Below, piece by piece: positions 53,987-63,985 of a stretch of 64,000 nt of DNA. Positions within the stretch are counted from its first letter, which is position 1. Each line of letters starts with the position of its first letter. A program made the position numbers and the translations under genes. The notes beneath the pieces were generated by a model. The model worked only from the letters and a program-made list of their open reading frames with translations, did no database searches and was not told where the DNA came from. Source of the DNA: Ascaphus truei (lineage: Eukaryota; Chordata; Amphibia; Anura; Ascaphidae); assembly GCA_036426205.1 (NCBI GenBank), contig CM071571.1, positions 108,969,257 through 109,033,256 of the forward strand, read 5' to 3'.

Positions 53987-54936
53987 ATTCCAAAAGATTG
54001 ACCTAGGCGCAAGTGGAGACAAGAAAGAAAAACATAATGTAGTATGTTCTGACAATTTGACTCATAAAAGGTACGATATGCACTCACAGCGTTTAGATTC
54101 ATTCAAGCCTTGTATCCACTCTGGGATCTTTAACAGTGTAGAAAATCTGGAACGTCCAGCAGCACGTACTTCACAGCCAAGTAATATCTCGTACGTTGCA
54201 TTACATGTAGAAAGGAAGGTAAGAAACATACAAATAGTGTAACACAGTTTTAATAAAAAGATTAATACAATAACGGTAAGTAAAAAACTCACACTTTGTG
54301 AGTTCTCATAAGAACATTTGACCCCCCAAAGTACCGTGAGTACTAAGAGCACATTAGGTGCAGTGAGATACCCGAACAGGGCTCACTTAAACGGGGATTA
54401 TATCCGGTTTTAGGAGACTGTGGGCACTACAAACAGTGCAGGTGCAGAGTGTGACGTCACTAGAGCCTACAGCCACTTGTACTATTTGTATACAACGCCC
54501 CGCACCAGGATAACAACAGAGGTGTATATGGATATCGTTAGAGACTGTTAGAAGACCAGCTGAATATCATTAACCCTTATGAGTGTGAGATACTCTGAAT
54601 TCTCAACTGTTTTATGAGAACTCACAAAGTGTGAGTTTTTTACTTACCGTTATTGTATTAATCTTTTTATTAAAACTGTGTTACACTATTTGTATGTTTC
54701 TTACCTTCCTTTCTACATGTAATGCAACGTACGAGATATTACTTGGCTGTGAAGCACATGCTGCTGGACGTTCCAGATTTTCTACACTGTTCCAGATCCC
54801 AGAGTGGATACAAGGCTTGAATTAATCTAAACGCTGTGAGTGCATATCGTACCATTTATGGGTCAAATTGTCAGAACATACTACCCTATGTTTTTCTTTC
54901 TTGTCTCCACTTGCGCCTAGGTCAATATTTTGGAAT
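53987..54936. mobile_element. DNA element with about 330-bp terminal inverted repeats
   Basis: The left arm 53987-54316 and the right arm 54608-54936 are inverted copies. The left starts ATTCCAAAAGATTGACCTAG and the right ends as CTAGGTCAATATTTTGGAAT. The unique 290-bp centre holds no ORF of note. Arms are highly similar along their whole length. ORFs in the arms appear twice in opposite strands for that reason. Confidence 0.85.
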
Positions 54937-55120
54937 ATATACACATACATCTAATATTCTTGAATCCATTTTTAGCTGGTGTACCTACCAGTTATGAACA
55001 CTACCCACTCCTGCCCCGCCCCCTTCCCCCGGTCCCCTTTTCTCATTTCTATGAATCTCCAATGTCCTCCCCCCACTCTCTCAATTATTCTTATTATTCT
55101 TGGTATTATGCTGTGAATAA

Positions 55121-55207
55121 AAATATATATATATATATATATATTATCATATTTTTGATATATATATATATGAGATATATATATCTATATATATATATAT
55201 ATATATT
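55121..55207. repeat. (TA)n microsatellite
   Basis: Several TA runs with short interruptions. Confidence 0.85.
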
Positions 55208-55568
55208 AAATGACATAAAGCCGTTACAAATAAAACTAATAATAGGCAGTACTTATTGATTGATGTGGTTTAACATTGAGGAAAAGCTATCATTATCATA
55301 TTTTAGAAAGGTTTATGCAATATTTATGCTTAGAAAGGTATAGATGCTTCCTAAAAACATTATTTCAATAAAACAGTTGTGCTACTCTGGGGTGGTAAAT
55401 GAAAATGTCCATAGAAGTACCATTACACTTCGACCACTGGAAGTACTTTAATACATGTTAAAAATGCCTTCATTCAGAACAGAACTTGAGCTTAAACACA
55501 GGTGTTTTCACTTTTTGGCCTCAGAGAGAAAATTAGTTTGGTCCCTATGCCAAGTAACCAAAAGTATA
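55208..55568. other. Intergenic DNA, no gene seen
   Basis: Nothing was recognised. Confidence 0.45.
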
Positions 55569-57912
55569 AGGGGCCTATTCTAAAAGCTTTGATAGCCCAC
55601 TTATCGAGGCCTTTTCGGCCAAAATGCCTACTGCTATTCAGTAAGCCTGAATCGAGATAAGTGGGTGATAAAGGCACGAATTGCCAATTTTTGCAGCCGT
55701 CAAAAACACATCGCCGGGCGAGCGGCGATAAGCCACTTATCGGCAGGTTCTGAAATTTGTGCAATTCTAGTAGCCTCGATTAGCTTATCAAGGCTAATCG
55801 TGGCTCTAGAATGGCGAGTTTCTCCCAAAATCCTCACGCCAGGAAAAGTTGGCGTGAGGCTGGTGAGAAGCTGCTGTGAAGGCGGCGAGAGAAGGCATAG
55901 AAAAAAATGCATTTTTCCTGCATCAGATTGATGCCTGGAGTCTCCGGAGCTGATACCTATTAATATTAGCACCGGAGACCCCCGGCATGAATCCCATGCA
56001 ATAAAAATGCATTTACAGGCAACTCCATTACCTTAGCGGCTAACCGCTAAGGCAATTAAGGGGTTAATTACCCGTGTCCTGTTTATTGTGGGTAGCGGGG
56101 GTGGGTGAAGGTGGTATTTGGCCCTTGGTGGGTGTTTAGGCCTTGCGGGGGTTGCAGGTGGAGTTAACCCTTTCATTACCTTACCGCTAAGGTAGTGAAG
56201 GGGTTAACCCTTCCCGCTACCACCTGGTAGGCCTAAACATCCATCCTTGGGGCTACTACCCACTTCACCAAATACCTCTTCCCACAATAAACCAAAATAC
56301 ACACAGCAACCCTACTACCCACCTCCTCTAACCCCAACAACCCCCCTAGTTGGTTAGTAGTTTTAGTTATTTTATTGATTTGTTGGCTTATGGTTTTATT
56401 TATTTGTTGGCTAGTGTTATTATTTGAATTGGTTGGATAGGTGTTTATTAAATTGTATTCTCATGTTTTAGAATAACATAATTTTTATTCTTTTGCTGTT
56501 TTGGTGATAGATACATGTTATTCATGTGTTCTATTAGGCTTTTTAATTGTTTTATTGTTAGGGTGTTTAGGTGCTTGTGTATTTATTTTGTTATTGTGTA
56601 TTTTTAGCCTTAATGATTTTTATTAGGTTGACCATTGAGTGCTACAGTGGCTTATCATGCCCAAATTATATGTGTATGATATACCACTGTATCAATCAAT
56701 GGGTACAGATTGGGTATAGTGGGGCCAGGGTGGGTGGTTAGGCCTCCTGGATGGGTAGCGGGGGACGGTGGTTAACCCCTTAATTACTGTAGCGGTTATT
56801 AATCGCTACTGTGATTAAGGGTATGGAGCTGTTAGATTGTATTTATTCATGTACTCTTGCTATCCATGGAGGACATGGAACTGCAGTTTCCTGATGAGGA
56901 CGTCCTTCATGATGGCAGGGGTAAGTAGAAAGTTTTATTTACTTTATTTATGCTGGCTGGCTAATGTTTGATTTTGAATGGGCAAAATTAGCTATTATCC
57001 ATATGGGGATAATAGTTATTTTGCCCATGACTGCACTGTATGTGTTGGGTGGGGGTTGTTGGGGGCAGTGGAGGTGGATAGTAGGGCTGTTGTGTGTATT
57101 TTTGTTTATTGTGGGTACAGGGATTGGGTGAAGGGGGTAGTAGCCCCAAGGATGGATGTTTAAGCCTACCGGGTGGTAGCGAGAGGGGTTAACCTCTTCA
57201 TTACCACTAAGGTAATGAACGGGTTAACTCCACTCACAACCCCCCGCAATGCCTAAACACCCACCAAGGGCCAAATACCACCTTCACCTACCCACAATAA
57301 ACCGGGCACTGGTGGTTAACCCTTTCATTGCCCTAGCGGCTTGTCACTAAGGTAATGAAGCTGTTTTAATAAAAAATGTAATACTCGTGTACATGAGCGG
57401 GGAGTTTCCGGAGCAGAACCGCGTTGATTTGAGGTCCGGGGACCCCCTGCTTCCCGAGATACAGGCCCCGTTATGGGGTGCGGGTATTTCCTATGCATTT
57501 AATTCCCACGGTCTTGTGACACGAGACATTTAAATGCATATGAGATACCGGCACCCCATAACGGGGCCTTTATCTCGGGGGGGAGCAGGGGGTCCCCAGA
57601 CCTGAAATCAATGCGGTTCTGCTCCGGAGATTCCCTGCTCACGTACACTAGTATTAAAAAAATGTATTAAAACCCTGCGATCGCTGGCAAAATACTGTAT
57701 GCACAGGGAGCTCTCTCTCTGCAGCTGGGACAAATAGTCTGGTGAGCCTTTTTGAGAGAGGCGAACATCACATCGCCGGCTACTCACCTGTTTTGGGAAT
57801 TTTGCTATAACAGGTAATCAAGGCTTTCTGACTACCGTGATAGCAATGCTCAAAAAAACTGGCGGCGTAAAACGGCCCATTTTTTTTTATGAAGCCTTTT
57901 AGAATAGGTCAC
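55569..57912. mobile_element. 2.3-kb foldback element
   Basis: The ends AGGGGCCTATTCTAAAAGC and the reverse complement of CTTTTAGAATAGGTCAC are inverted, and TATA flanks both sides (55565-55568 and 57913-57916). Long inner blocks are also inverted: GGGTGGGTGAAGGTGGTATT (56099 on) with a matching block before 57300, and CTACCACCTGGTAGGCCTAA (56218 on) with TTTAAGCCTACCGGGTGGTA (57159). A unique centre of about 700 bp (56345-57040) separates the arms. A secondary palindrome (57379-57655) lies in the right arm. No transposase is seen. Confidence 0.75.
57379..57655. repeat. Internal palindrome of the foldback element
   Basis: GTGTACATGAGCGGGGAGTT and the complement of a matching block ending in GTACAC form the ends. 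GGACCCCCTGCTTCCCGAGA mirrors TCTCGGGGGGGAGCAGGGGG. It is similar to the double hairpin at 10191-10640. Confidence 0.7.
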
Positions 57913-57916
57913 TATA

Positions 57917-58880
57917 ACTTGTTTTGAGAAGAAAACATGCCTTAAATGCTACTACGTGTAACCCTGCACTCACAGTCACCACAAGATGAGAAATAATGAT
58001 GGAATGTGCAGGTACTGTATCTGACGCCAAATAAACATCTAGGGGCTCATTCAATAAAGTGTAATGGTACTGATTAAGCATGAATGCATGGAATCTCCCA
58101 TTCATTTGCTCCAAAAGGCAGTTTCTGTGCGGTGGAGCTAAATGAGCATTATTGTTATTGAATAAGTCTCTCTGAATCTGTTTTCTCCATTCACTTGCAG
58201 TTATGGAAAAATATAGTAATATTTAAACTTTAAAGCATGAAGTCGTGAACCACTAAAAAGTTATATTTAGTTGATGAAACATTTCGGAGAATACACAGGC
58301 ATCCAAAATGGCCAGAACCAACAGGGATTCATGCATTCCGGCAAGCAAGGAATGTCACACACTGATGTGAAATCCAAACAAGAAAAAATACTGGCCAGTC
58401 ACAGGGGAGAAAATAGGGATAATATCCTTCAGATCTGGTTAAACAATCCATAAATAGCAAAGCCTCCACATACTGTAGTAACGAATCATTCAGCTCTGCA
58501 AAAGGGATGTCTTAATATGTTATTGCAAACAACTGGATTACTGGCCCTGCGGTCCAGTTGTTTTTGCGGAAATCTTCCGGCAGGCAGAAATATAATGTAT
58601 AATGCTCCAGAAAAGTCCATGTGGATGCACACAAATGTTTCATTTTCTGCTTTTCATGTACCATGTGTAAGAACATTTCTAACCAGATTTCTTAGATCTG
58701 ACAAATATTACAGTCTGTGGAATAAAAACAAAATCATTCAATCCATTGTATGCATGTATGTCTTTATTTATATAGCACACAGATACCCAGCAAGCTCTCA
58801 GAAACCCCCCAAAATTACCACAAAATATATATATATATATATAAGTGTCAACGGAGTGCTACTGGACGTGGCTAATTGTA
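57917..58880. other. Intergenic DNA, no gene seen
   Basis: AT-rich DNA with (TA)n at 58826-58843. Short frames show no recognisable content. Confidence 0.45.
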
Positions 58881-59186
58881 TAAAACAAGACACAAAGAAG
58901 TCCAGAGCAACATCCAAAGTGACAAAAATACACAGTGAAATACCTATATATCTCTTGAAAAAGGGTCATTTAGTTAACCCTTTGGCCAAAGCGTATAAGC
59001 TTGCGAGGCACTTTCAAGGCATAACCAGGACCTGCGAACTGGTTATGCCTTGAAAGTGGCTCGCAGGCTTATATGCTTTGGCCAAAGGGTTAACTAAATG
59101 ACCCTTTTTCAAGAGATATATAGGTATTTCACTGTGTATTTTTGTCACATTGGAAGTTGCTCTGGACTTCTTTGTTTCTTGTTTTA
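58881..59186. mobile_element. Near-perfect palindromic MITE, 146-bp arms
   Basis: Arms 58881-59026 and 59041-59186 are inverted copies with few mismatches around a 14-nt centre. Conserved words are ACACAAAGAAGTCCAGAGCA and TTAACCCTTTGGCCAAAGCG. It is the same family as 21297-22986 and 63835-63985. Confidence 0.85.
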
Positions 59187-60285
59187 TTTATTTATATAGT
59201 GCATTAATGTATATAGCGCATTGTAATATGTATGTTGCATAACCCCTCCTTAGTTTTTCTATTGTAGCTAATCCCAAATTGCTTTCTACAATATATTGGA
59301 CAAATACCTTGATACACTGACACAAAGACAAGCATGTTCAAAATCTCTTCTTAGCATCAATTTTGTCCTAGTACTAAACAGTTATGTTACTTTCAAAAAT
59401 AACCTGCATAATTTTTTATTTTTTTTAAAGCATTGTACTTTAACTAAACTCACCGAGTTCTTTTGGGCTCAAATTTAGTAAGCAGTCTTCTCCCATAAAG
59501 CATCTTCCAGTGCTCGAAGAGTCTGTACAGCCTATTCACTTGAATGGGCTGTAAAGTGTGCTAGAGAGCCGAAAATGTTTTATGGCTTAAAACTGCATAG
59601 TACATGTGTCCCCTGATCCATGATGCCATGTCTAAATGACACACAGTATATCATTGGACAGGGCCAACCACCTGAATTATTAGGAATGGTGCTGTTTTAC
59701 TTTTGATACAATACTCTGGAGTCTGGAGCACTATCTGCACTTTGTATCTGCTTTGTAATGGCTCCAAAATACACAAAGATTGATTATTTTTCTACATAAT
59801 TTCAGCCTTTTTTGTCAACCGATTTTAAATGGATGGAAAGCAGCTTTTAATAAAACCTGCTCTTTAAAAGTGGTGATTTATTTAAATAAAATAAGAAGCT
59901 AATAGCAATTAATGTGCAACTTTTGCCATCATTTTGCTTTAAGGAGCAGTTGGGGAAATATACACAACTTTAGCATTGGTTTTGTGCTATTAGTAAAACT
60001 CAGATGAAAGGTCCATCTGATGAAAGGTCCATCTGATGAAAGGTCCATATGGGACCTGAAACGTTGTTTTTCCACTGTTCTTGGCTGTCACATTAAATGG
60101 AGAACTTCATTATGAGTGGAGCTGTACTTTGTGTCTCTGTCTTAGAGGAGACCTGCACTTTGAAGAAATTGTTTTGTCTATGTTGTGTTGGCGGCACAAA
60201 CAGAATTCTCCTCGCCTGAAACTGTTTCCCGTCACTTTGGAATTGTACTAGTAAAACTCTGCCAAAATGTTTATACAGTTTAAGC
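59187..60285. other. Intergenic DNA with one MITE
   Basis: A hairpin MITE at about 59465-59625 belongs to the 12660 family. A short tandem repeat CATCTGATGAAAGGTC (60016-60050) precedes the hammerhead-like motif. No gene was recognised. Confidence 0.45.
60033..60066 (+). other. CTGATGAA-hairpin-GAAAC motif, best copy
   Basis: CTGATGA (60033-60039), one extra A, a perfect 6-bp AGGTCC/GGACCT stem (41-46 with 52-57) with loop ATATG, then GAAACGTTG (60058 on). Both hammerhead core boxes are intact in sequence, but the extra A and lack of a clear outer stem argue against activity. Confidence 0.5.
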
Positions 60286-60534
60286 CGGAGCTGTCAAACT
60301 CGTGGGTTGCATGCGGCCCCAAAGGTGACGCCATGCGGCCCCCGCCCGCAAGCCGACAGGGAAGAGCTGGGACAAGAGTCCCATGGCTGGTGACTGCGAG
60401 TGCTGGAATTTGCTGCCGGGCTGCCTCCTCCTCGCAAGTGTGCTCCTCCTCTCCCCCCCCGCTTGTGCACGCTTGCTTATATGTTGGTGCATGCCAGAAG
60501 AAGGCCTCAGAGGCTCCCTCAAGGTAAGGTGTGA

Positions 60535-60985
60535 AGCTATTGTGGGGGATGGAGGACAGGTGTGGGGATTATGTGGGGTAGGGGGTATTGTGGGGCTTAT
60601 GTGGGGCTGGTGAGTATTGTGGGAGAGTGATGCTATTGTGGGGAGTATTTTGTGTGTATTGTGGGGCAGGGGGTATTGTTGGGCACATGGAGTATTGTGT
60701 GTTTATTGTGGGAGAGGGAGATGGTGTGTGTGTATGAGTATTGTGGGGCAGGGGGAGGGGGTATTGTTGGGCACATGGGGTATTGTGTTTTTATTGTGGA
60801 AGTGGGAGATTATGTGTATGAGTATTGTGGGGCAGGGGGAATTATGTGTATTGTGGGAAGGGGGTATTGTGTGTGTGTGTATTATGTGGGAGCGGTATTG
60901 TGTGTGTGTATTGTGGGGCAAAGGAGGTATTGTGTGTGTAGTATGGGGATGGGGTGTATTGTGTGTGTGTTGTGGGGGAGAGAGC
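60535..60985. repeat. GTATTGTGGGG minisatellite
   Basis: Imperfect units of GTATTGTGGGGCAGGGG and GTATTGTGTGTG. Open frames on both strands follow the repeat. Confidence 0.85.
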
Positions 60986-61320
60986 AAGAGTGAGAGAGGG
61001 GGGAAGCGTGATGGGAGGAGAGAGAGAACGGATGGGAGAGCGAGAGCGACAGAGAAGGGACGGGGGAGAGAGATAAGAGATGGGGTGGGGGGGAGAGAAG
61101 AGATGGGTGAGTGTGAGAGGATGGGCAAGAGAGAGAGAAGGAACGGGTAGAGAGAGAGAGAAGGGACAGTGAGACAGAGAGAAGGGATGGGGGAGAGAGA
61201 GTGAAGAGATGGGGAGAGAGAAGAGAAGGGATGGGGAGAGAGAGAAAGGTTCAGGAGTGAGAGAAGAAATGGGGAGAGAGAGATAAAAGGGATGGGGGAG
61301 AGAGAGAAGGGATGGGAGTA
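60985..61320. repeat. Purine-rich AAGGGATGGGGGAGAGAGAG array
   Basis: A strand-asymmetric GA-rich array about 330 bp long. Confidence 0.85.
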
Positions 61321-61371
61321 TGGTGTGTGTATATTGTGGGAAGAGTATTGTGTGTTTTTATAGTGGGGGAG

Positions 61372-61823
61372 TGTTAAGGTCATGTACGTCACTGTGTACT
61401 GTCCAGGAGACAGACCAACCAGGCAGAGGTGGAAAGTAGATACCGAGCCGTACCTGGGTTCCGAATCCTGAAGAGTAGAATCGTGAGGTCCTGGTCCAAG
61501 GTCCAGGCAGGAGAAGGTAGGATGTTCAATGTCACTGTTCCGGGGTCAGGACTGGAGAAGGCAGAGTAGTAGGGGTCACAGTTCTGAGGTCTGGGCTGGA
61601 GAAAGCAGGTTGGTCATGGTCAAAGGCTGGGATCGGCAACAGGGAGGTACAAGGCAGGCAGGATACACCAATAGCAGGAGTACATGGAAACAGAACCTTG
61701 CACAAGCAAGGAAGAGAGGGTAATGCAGCCTTATAAATGGAGCAGGCAGGTGCAAGTAATTTGATCATAGAGATGCTGATCTGCTGCCTCAGCAGGCATG
61801 TTGGGAGGTCCTTATAGAATCCT
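61372..61823 (-). repeat. 3' LTR of the chromodomain Gypsy element (approximate)
   Basis: The lower end TGTTAAGGTCATG (complement ends CATGACCTTAACA) is the likely LTR terminus. On the minus strand a TATA-like TCCATTTATAAGGCTGC lies at about 61742-61726. The upper end is set near the purine-rich AAAAGGGAGGATTC (polypurine tract candidate, about 61835-61820) and is not exact. Confidence 0.5.
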
Positions 61824-61829
61824 CCCTTT

Positions 61830-62250
61830 TGGGGACAGACTCCAAATGCCCAGGGCGGCTTTAGCTGGAAATCCCTGTGAAATTTTCTGACCAAGACCGG
61901 AGAGTGGACATCGGACTTGTTAACCCAACTTTACTCTTCCGGGCCGTACCCCTTCCAGTCAATAAGGTACTTAAGGGACCCTCTTGAAACATAGGAGTCC
62001 AAAATCTTCTGGCCAACATATTCGGGTTACCCGTCCACGTAAATAGAAGAGGGAGGGGGATGAGTCCTGGAAAACTGGTTCCAGATGGCCAGTTTGAGCA
62101 AGGATACGTGAACTGTGGAGAGAATCTTGAGTAATGCAGGGAGCTCCAGCTGGAAGGACACCTTGTTCACTCTCCGGTAAATCCTGTAAGGACAGATAAA
62201 ACGTGGTCCCAATTTCGCGGAGGGATGACATAAGCGAATATTCCTCATCG
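61830..62250 (-). pseudogene. Integrase C-terminus with GPY/F region and chromodomain
   Basis: From 62248 downward: KLGPRFICPYRIYRRVNKVS is the GPY/F-like domain and HVSLLKLAIWNQF its end. After a frame change, [20 protein letters not shown], then KGYGPEE, is a chromodomain with its aromatic YLIDWKGY core, followed near 61894 by VRKFHRDFQLKPPWAFG. Chromodomains tether integrase to histone marks and are diagnostic of chromoviruses. Frameshifts separate the parts. Confidence 0.75.
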
Positions 62251-62550
62251 AGAGTCAGACCTCATCACCAACTTGGTATTCAGGTGATGGCCTCCTACAT
62301 TTTTCCGTGTTTCTCCTCTGTGTCTCTGCTGCCATGCAAAGAGTTGCCTGAATGCTTTTCTAAAGCTCTTGTAGGTCATCGGACCTGGTATCCGCTACCC
62401 GGAAACCCTATAGTTGGGGAATCGCGGGGGAAGGTAGTCGGGTTATATCCTAATGCTGCAAACAAGGGAGAGCACTTCAAGGAATCTTGGGACAGAGAGT
62501 TCATGGTGAATTCTGCCAGAGGCAGCAGGTCCACCTAATCGTCCTGCTAC

Positions 62551-62757
62551 TCATAGACATAGCACTGGAAGAACTGTTCCAACATTAGATTGGTCCTCTG
62601 TCTGACCATTGGACTGTGAGTGGCAGGCGGATGAAAAATGAAGATCAATGTCCAACCGGCGACAAAATGCCTTCCATAATCTCACAATGAATTGTGAACC
62701 CCTCCAGGAGACATTCTCGGAAGGTAAGCCATGCAGGCGGAATACATCCTGATGCAA
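62551..62757 (-). pseudogene. Integrase core fragment of chromodomain element
   Basis: The frame contains HGLPSENVSWRGSQFIVRLW and FSSACHSQSNGQTEDQSN. In the family the first block is SDRGSQF, holding the second catalytic aspartate; here the D is W (SWRGSQF). The catalytic E is in the NGQTE stretch. The N-terminal integrase part with the first aspartate is absent. Confidence 0.75.
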
Positions 62758-62872
62758 ATGTCAGTCAGGCCTATGACCAGTCAATCCATGGGTTATGGAC
62801 TCGCAGTCACGGGAGTCCCAGAATAATGTCCGTGCCTGGGGAGTGAATCACGTCAGCTGTATGGACTCATAA

Positions 62873-63103
62873 TTAAGTACTCCGATGGTAGCCATGAGGC
62901 GTAGAGTCTCCTGGGGGATGATCCCAGGCCCCAAGCGGTCTGCCATACCGAGTCTCGATAGTCATAGGATAAGATTTATTTTTAAGAAATATGCCGACAC
63001 GAAGAGCGAAAGCTCGATCCATGAAAAAGCCTGCCACCCCATAATCCACGAATGCCCAGGTTGACACGGAGCACCCCTGCCAGGAAAGGCGGATATGTAA
63101 CAT
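62873..63103 (-). pseudogene. Protease fragment of chromodomain element
   Basis: The frame includes VSTWAFVDYGVAGFFMDRAF, corresponding to the D-S-G-A/D-T-G active-site region of Gypsy protease with S/T replaced by Y (VDYG). The C-terminal half carries IETRYGRPLG, a conserved family block. The product would be inactive. Confidence 0.7.
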
Positions 63104-63139
63104 CAGATGGCAGGGGAAAGGAGGACAGAAATTAGATGT

Positions 63140-63830
63140 GCTCAGATAAGGTCCTCCCTCCTTCTCTAAACTGACATTTTTCTGACTTCTTGGGACAGGA
63201 TCGAGCTATATGCCCCTTCTCACCGCAATAGAGAGACAGCTGATCTTAGGTCGGAGGCGCCTTGTCTCCTCCGAAAGCTGCATACCCCCAATTCCATGGA
63301 CTCTTCCTTAACGGTAGTTGGGGCCAGAGGTGGGTTTGGAGGATGAGGTTCTGGTAGAACCAACAAGATTTTCAGATCCCGTCTCCGTTCTTGTTGCCTC
63401 GCCAGAATGCTGACGTCCAAGGAAATACAGAGTGCGATCAGTCCCACTAGGTCTGCCAGGATTTCTCTGCAGGCAAGTTCATCCTTGAGCCTTTCGGAGA
63501 GTCCTGGCCGAAATTTTGCTTTCAAGGCTCCCTCATTCCAGTCAGTCTCTGCAGCCAATGTCTGGAATTCGACTACATAGCGGCCTACCGGGCAACTCCC
63601 TTGTTGAATTCACATAAGAGTGGCTTTGGCAGCGATTGTCTGACCTGGAGTGTCAAAGACCCTTCGGAAAGCCAAGATGAAAGCTGCAGAGTAGTGTATC
63701 TGGCATTGTGTCACAGGTTTTTCCATATTCCTGTGCAGGACATGTCTATTAAAGCCATTCTCCCTCCATTGCAGAGGTAAATGATAATTTTCATAGGTGG
63801 TGTTAGGACTTGCATACTTACTGGTCATGC
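63140..63830 (-). pseudogene. Gag of chromodomain element with zinc knuckle
   Basis: Frames at 63828-63610 (FDTPGQTIAAKATLM, then a TGA) and 63558-63220 (MAAETDWNEGALKAKFRPGL, LIALCISLDVSI) are consecutive parts of a chromovirus capsid. Then LSLYCGEKGHIARSCPKK (about 63240-63190) supplies most of a CCHC knuckle (C-x(3)-GH-x(4)-C); the first cysteine of the usual CxxC pair is lost. The gag start is beyond 63830 or destroyed. Confidence 0.72.
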
Positions 63831-63834
63831 TGTG

Positions 63835-63985
63835 AAGTGGCTGCAGGCTTATAACACTTTAGCCAAAGGGTTTAACTAAATACCCATATTCATGAGAATA
63901 CTAACATTGAAGTATTTAACTACGTATTTTGTCACATTGGATATAGCATTGGGTATCTTTGTCTTTTTTGTTGTAGACTTTCAAT
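63835..63985. mobile_element. Palindromic MITE, one arm
   Basis: GAAGTGGCTGCAGGCTTATA, TAGCCAAAGGGTTTAACTAA and TATTTTGTCACATTGGATAT match the right arm of 58881-59186. The left arm is absent here, replaced by the chromodomain element. Confidence 0.6.

Larger units (their letters stand above)
60286..61371 (+). mobile_element. hAT-type element end with minisatellites
   Basis: CGGAGCTGTCAAACTCGTGG followed by TTGCATGCGGCCCC is a typical Charlie-like hAT terminus. The rest is a TATTGTGGGG/TATTGTGTGTGT minisatellite (about 60535-60985) and a GAGAGAG/AAGGGATGGGGGAGA purine-rich array (about 60985-61320). The far terminus is not seen; the next element starts at 61372. Confidence 0.55.
61372..63835 (-). 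mobile_element. Chromodomain Ty3/Gypsy element, RT deleted
   Basis: Read on the minus strand from about 63830: gag, zinc knuckle, protease, then directly integrase, a GPY/F-like region, a chromodomain and an LTR. Protease (63103-62873) and integrase (62757 on) are only about 115 bp apart, so reverse transcriptase and RNase H are missing. Frames are broken throughout. The 5' LTR would lie beyond 63830 but is not seen; a palindromic MITE piece begins at about 63835. Confidence 0.8.

Noticed and set aside
53987..54936. Assembly artefact (head-to-head duplication)
   Set aside because: Arms carry scattered mismatches and small differences, and the unique centre and flanks differ, which fits an inverted-repeat element better; only long reads can settle it.
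60703..61392. 229-codon minus-strand frame with SLSPFL-type repeats
   Set aside because: Shadow of the purine-rich array and GTATTG minisatellite.
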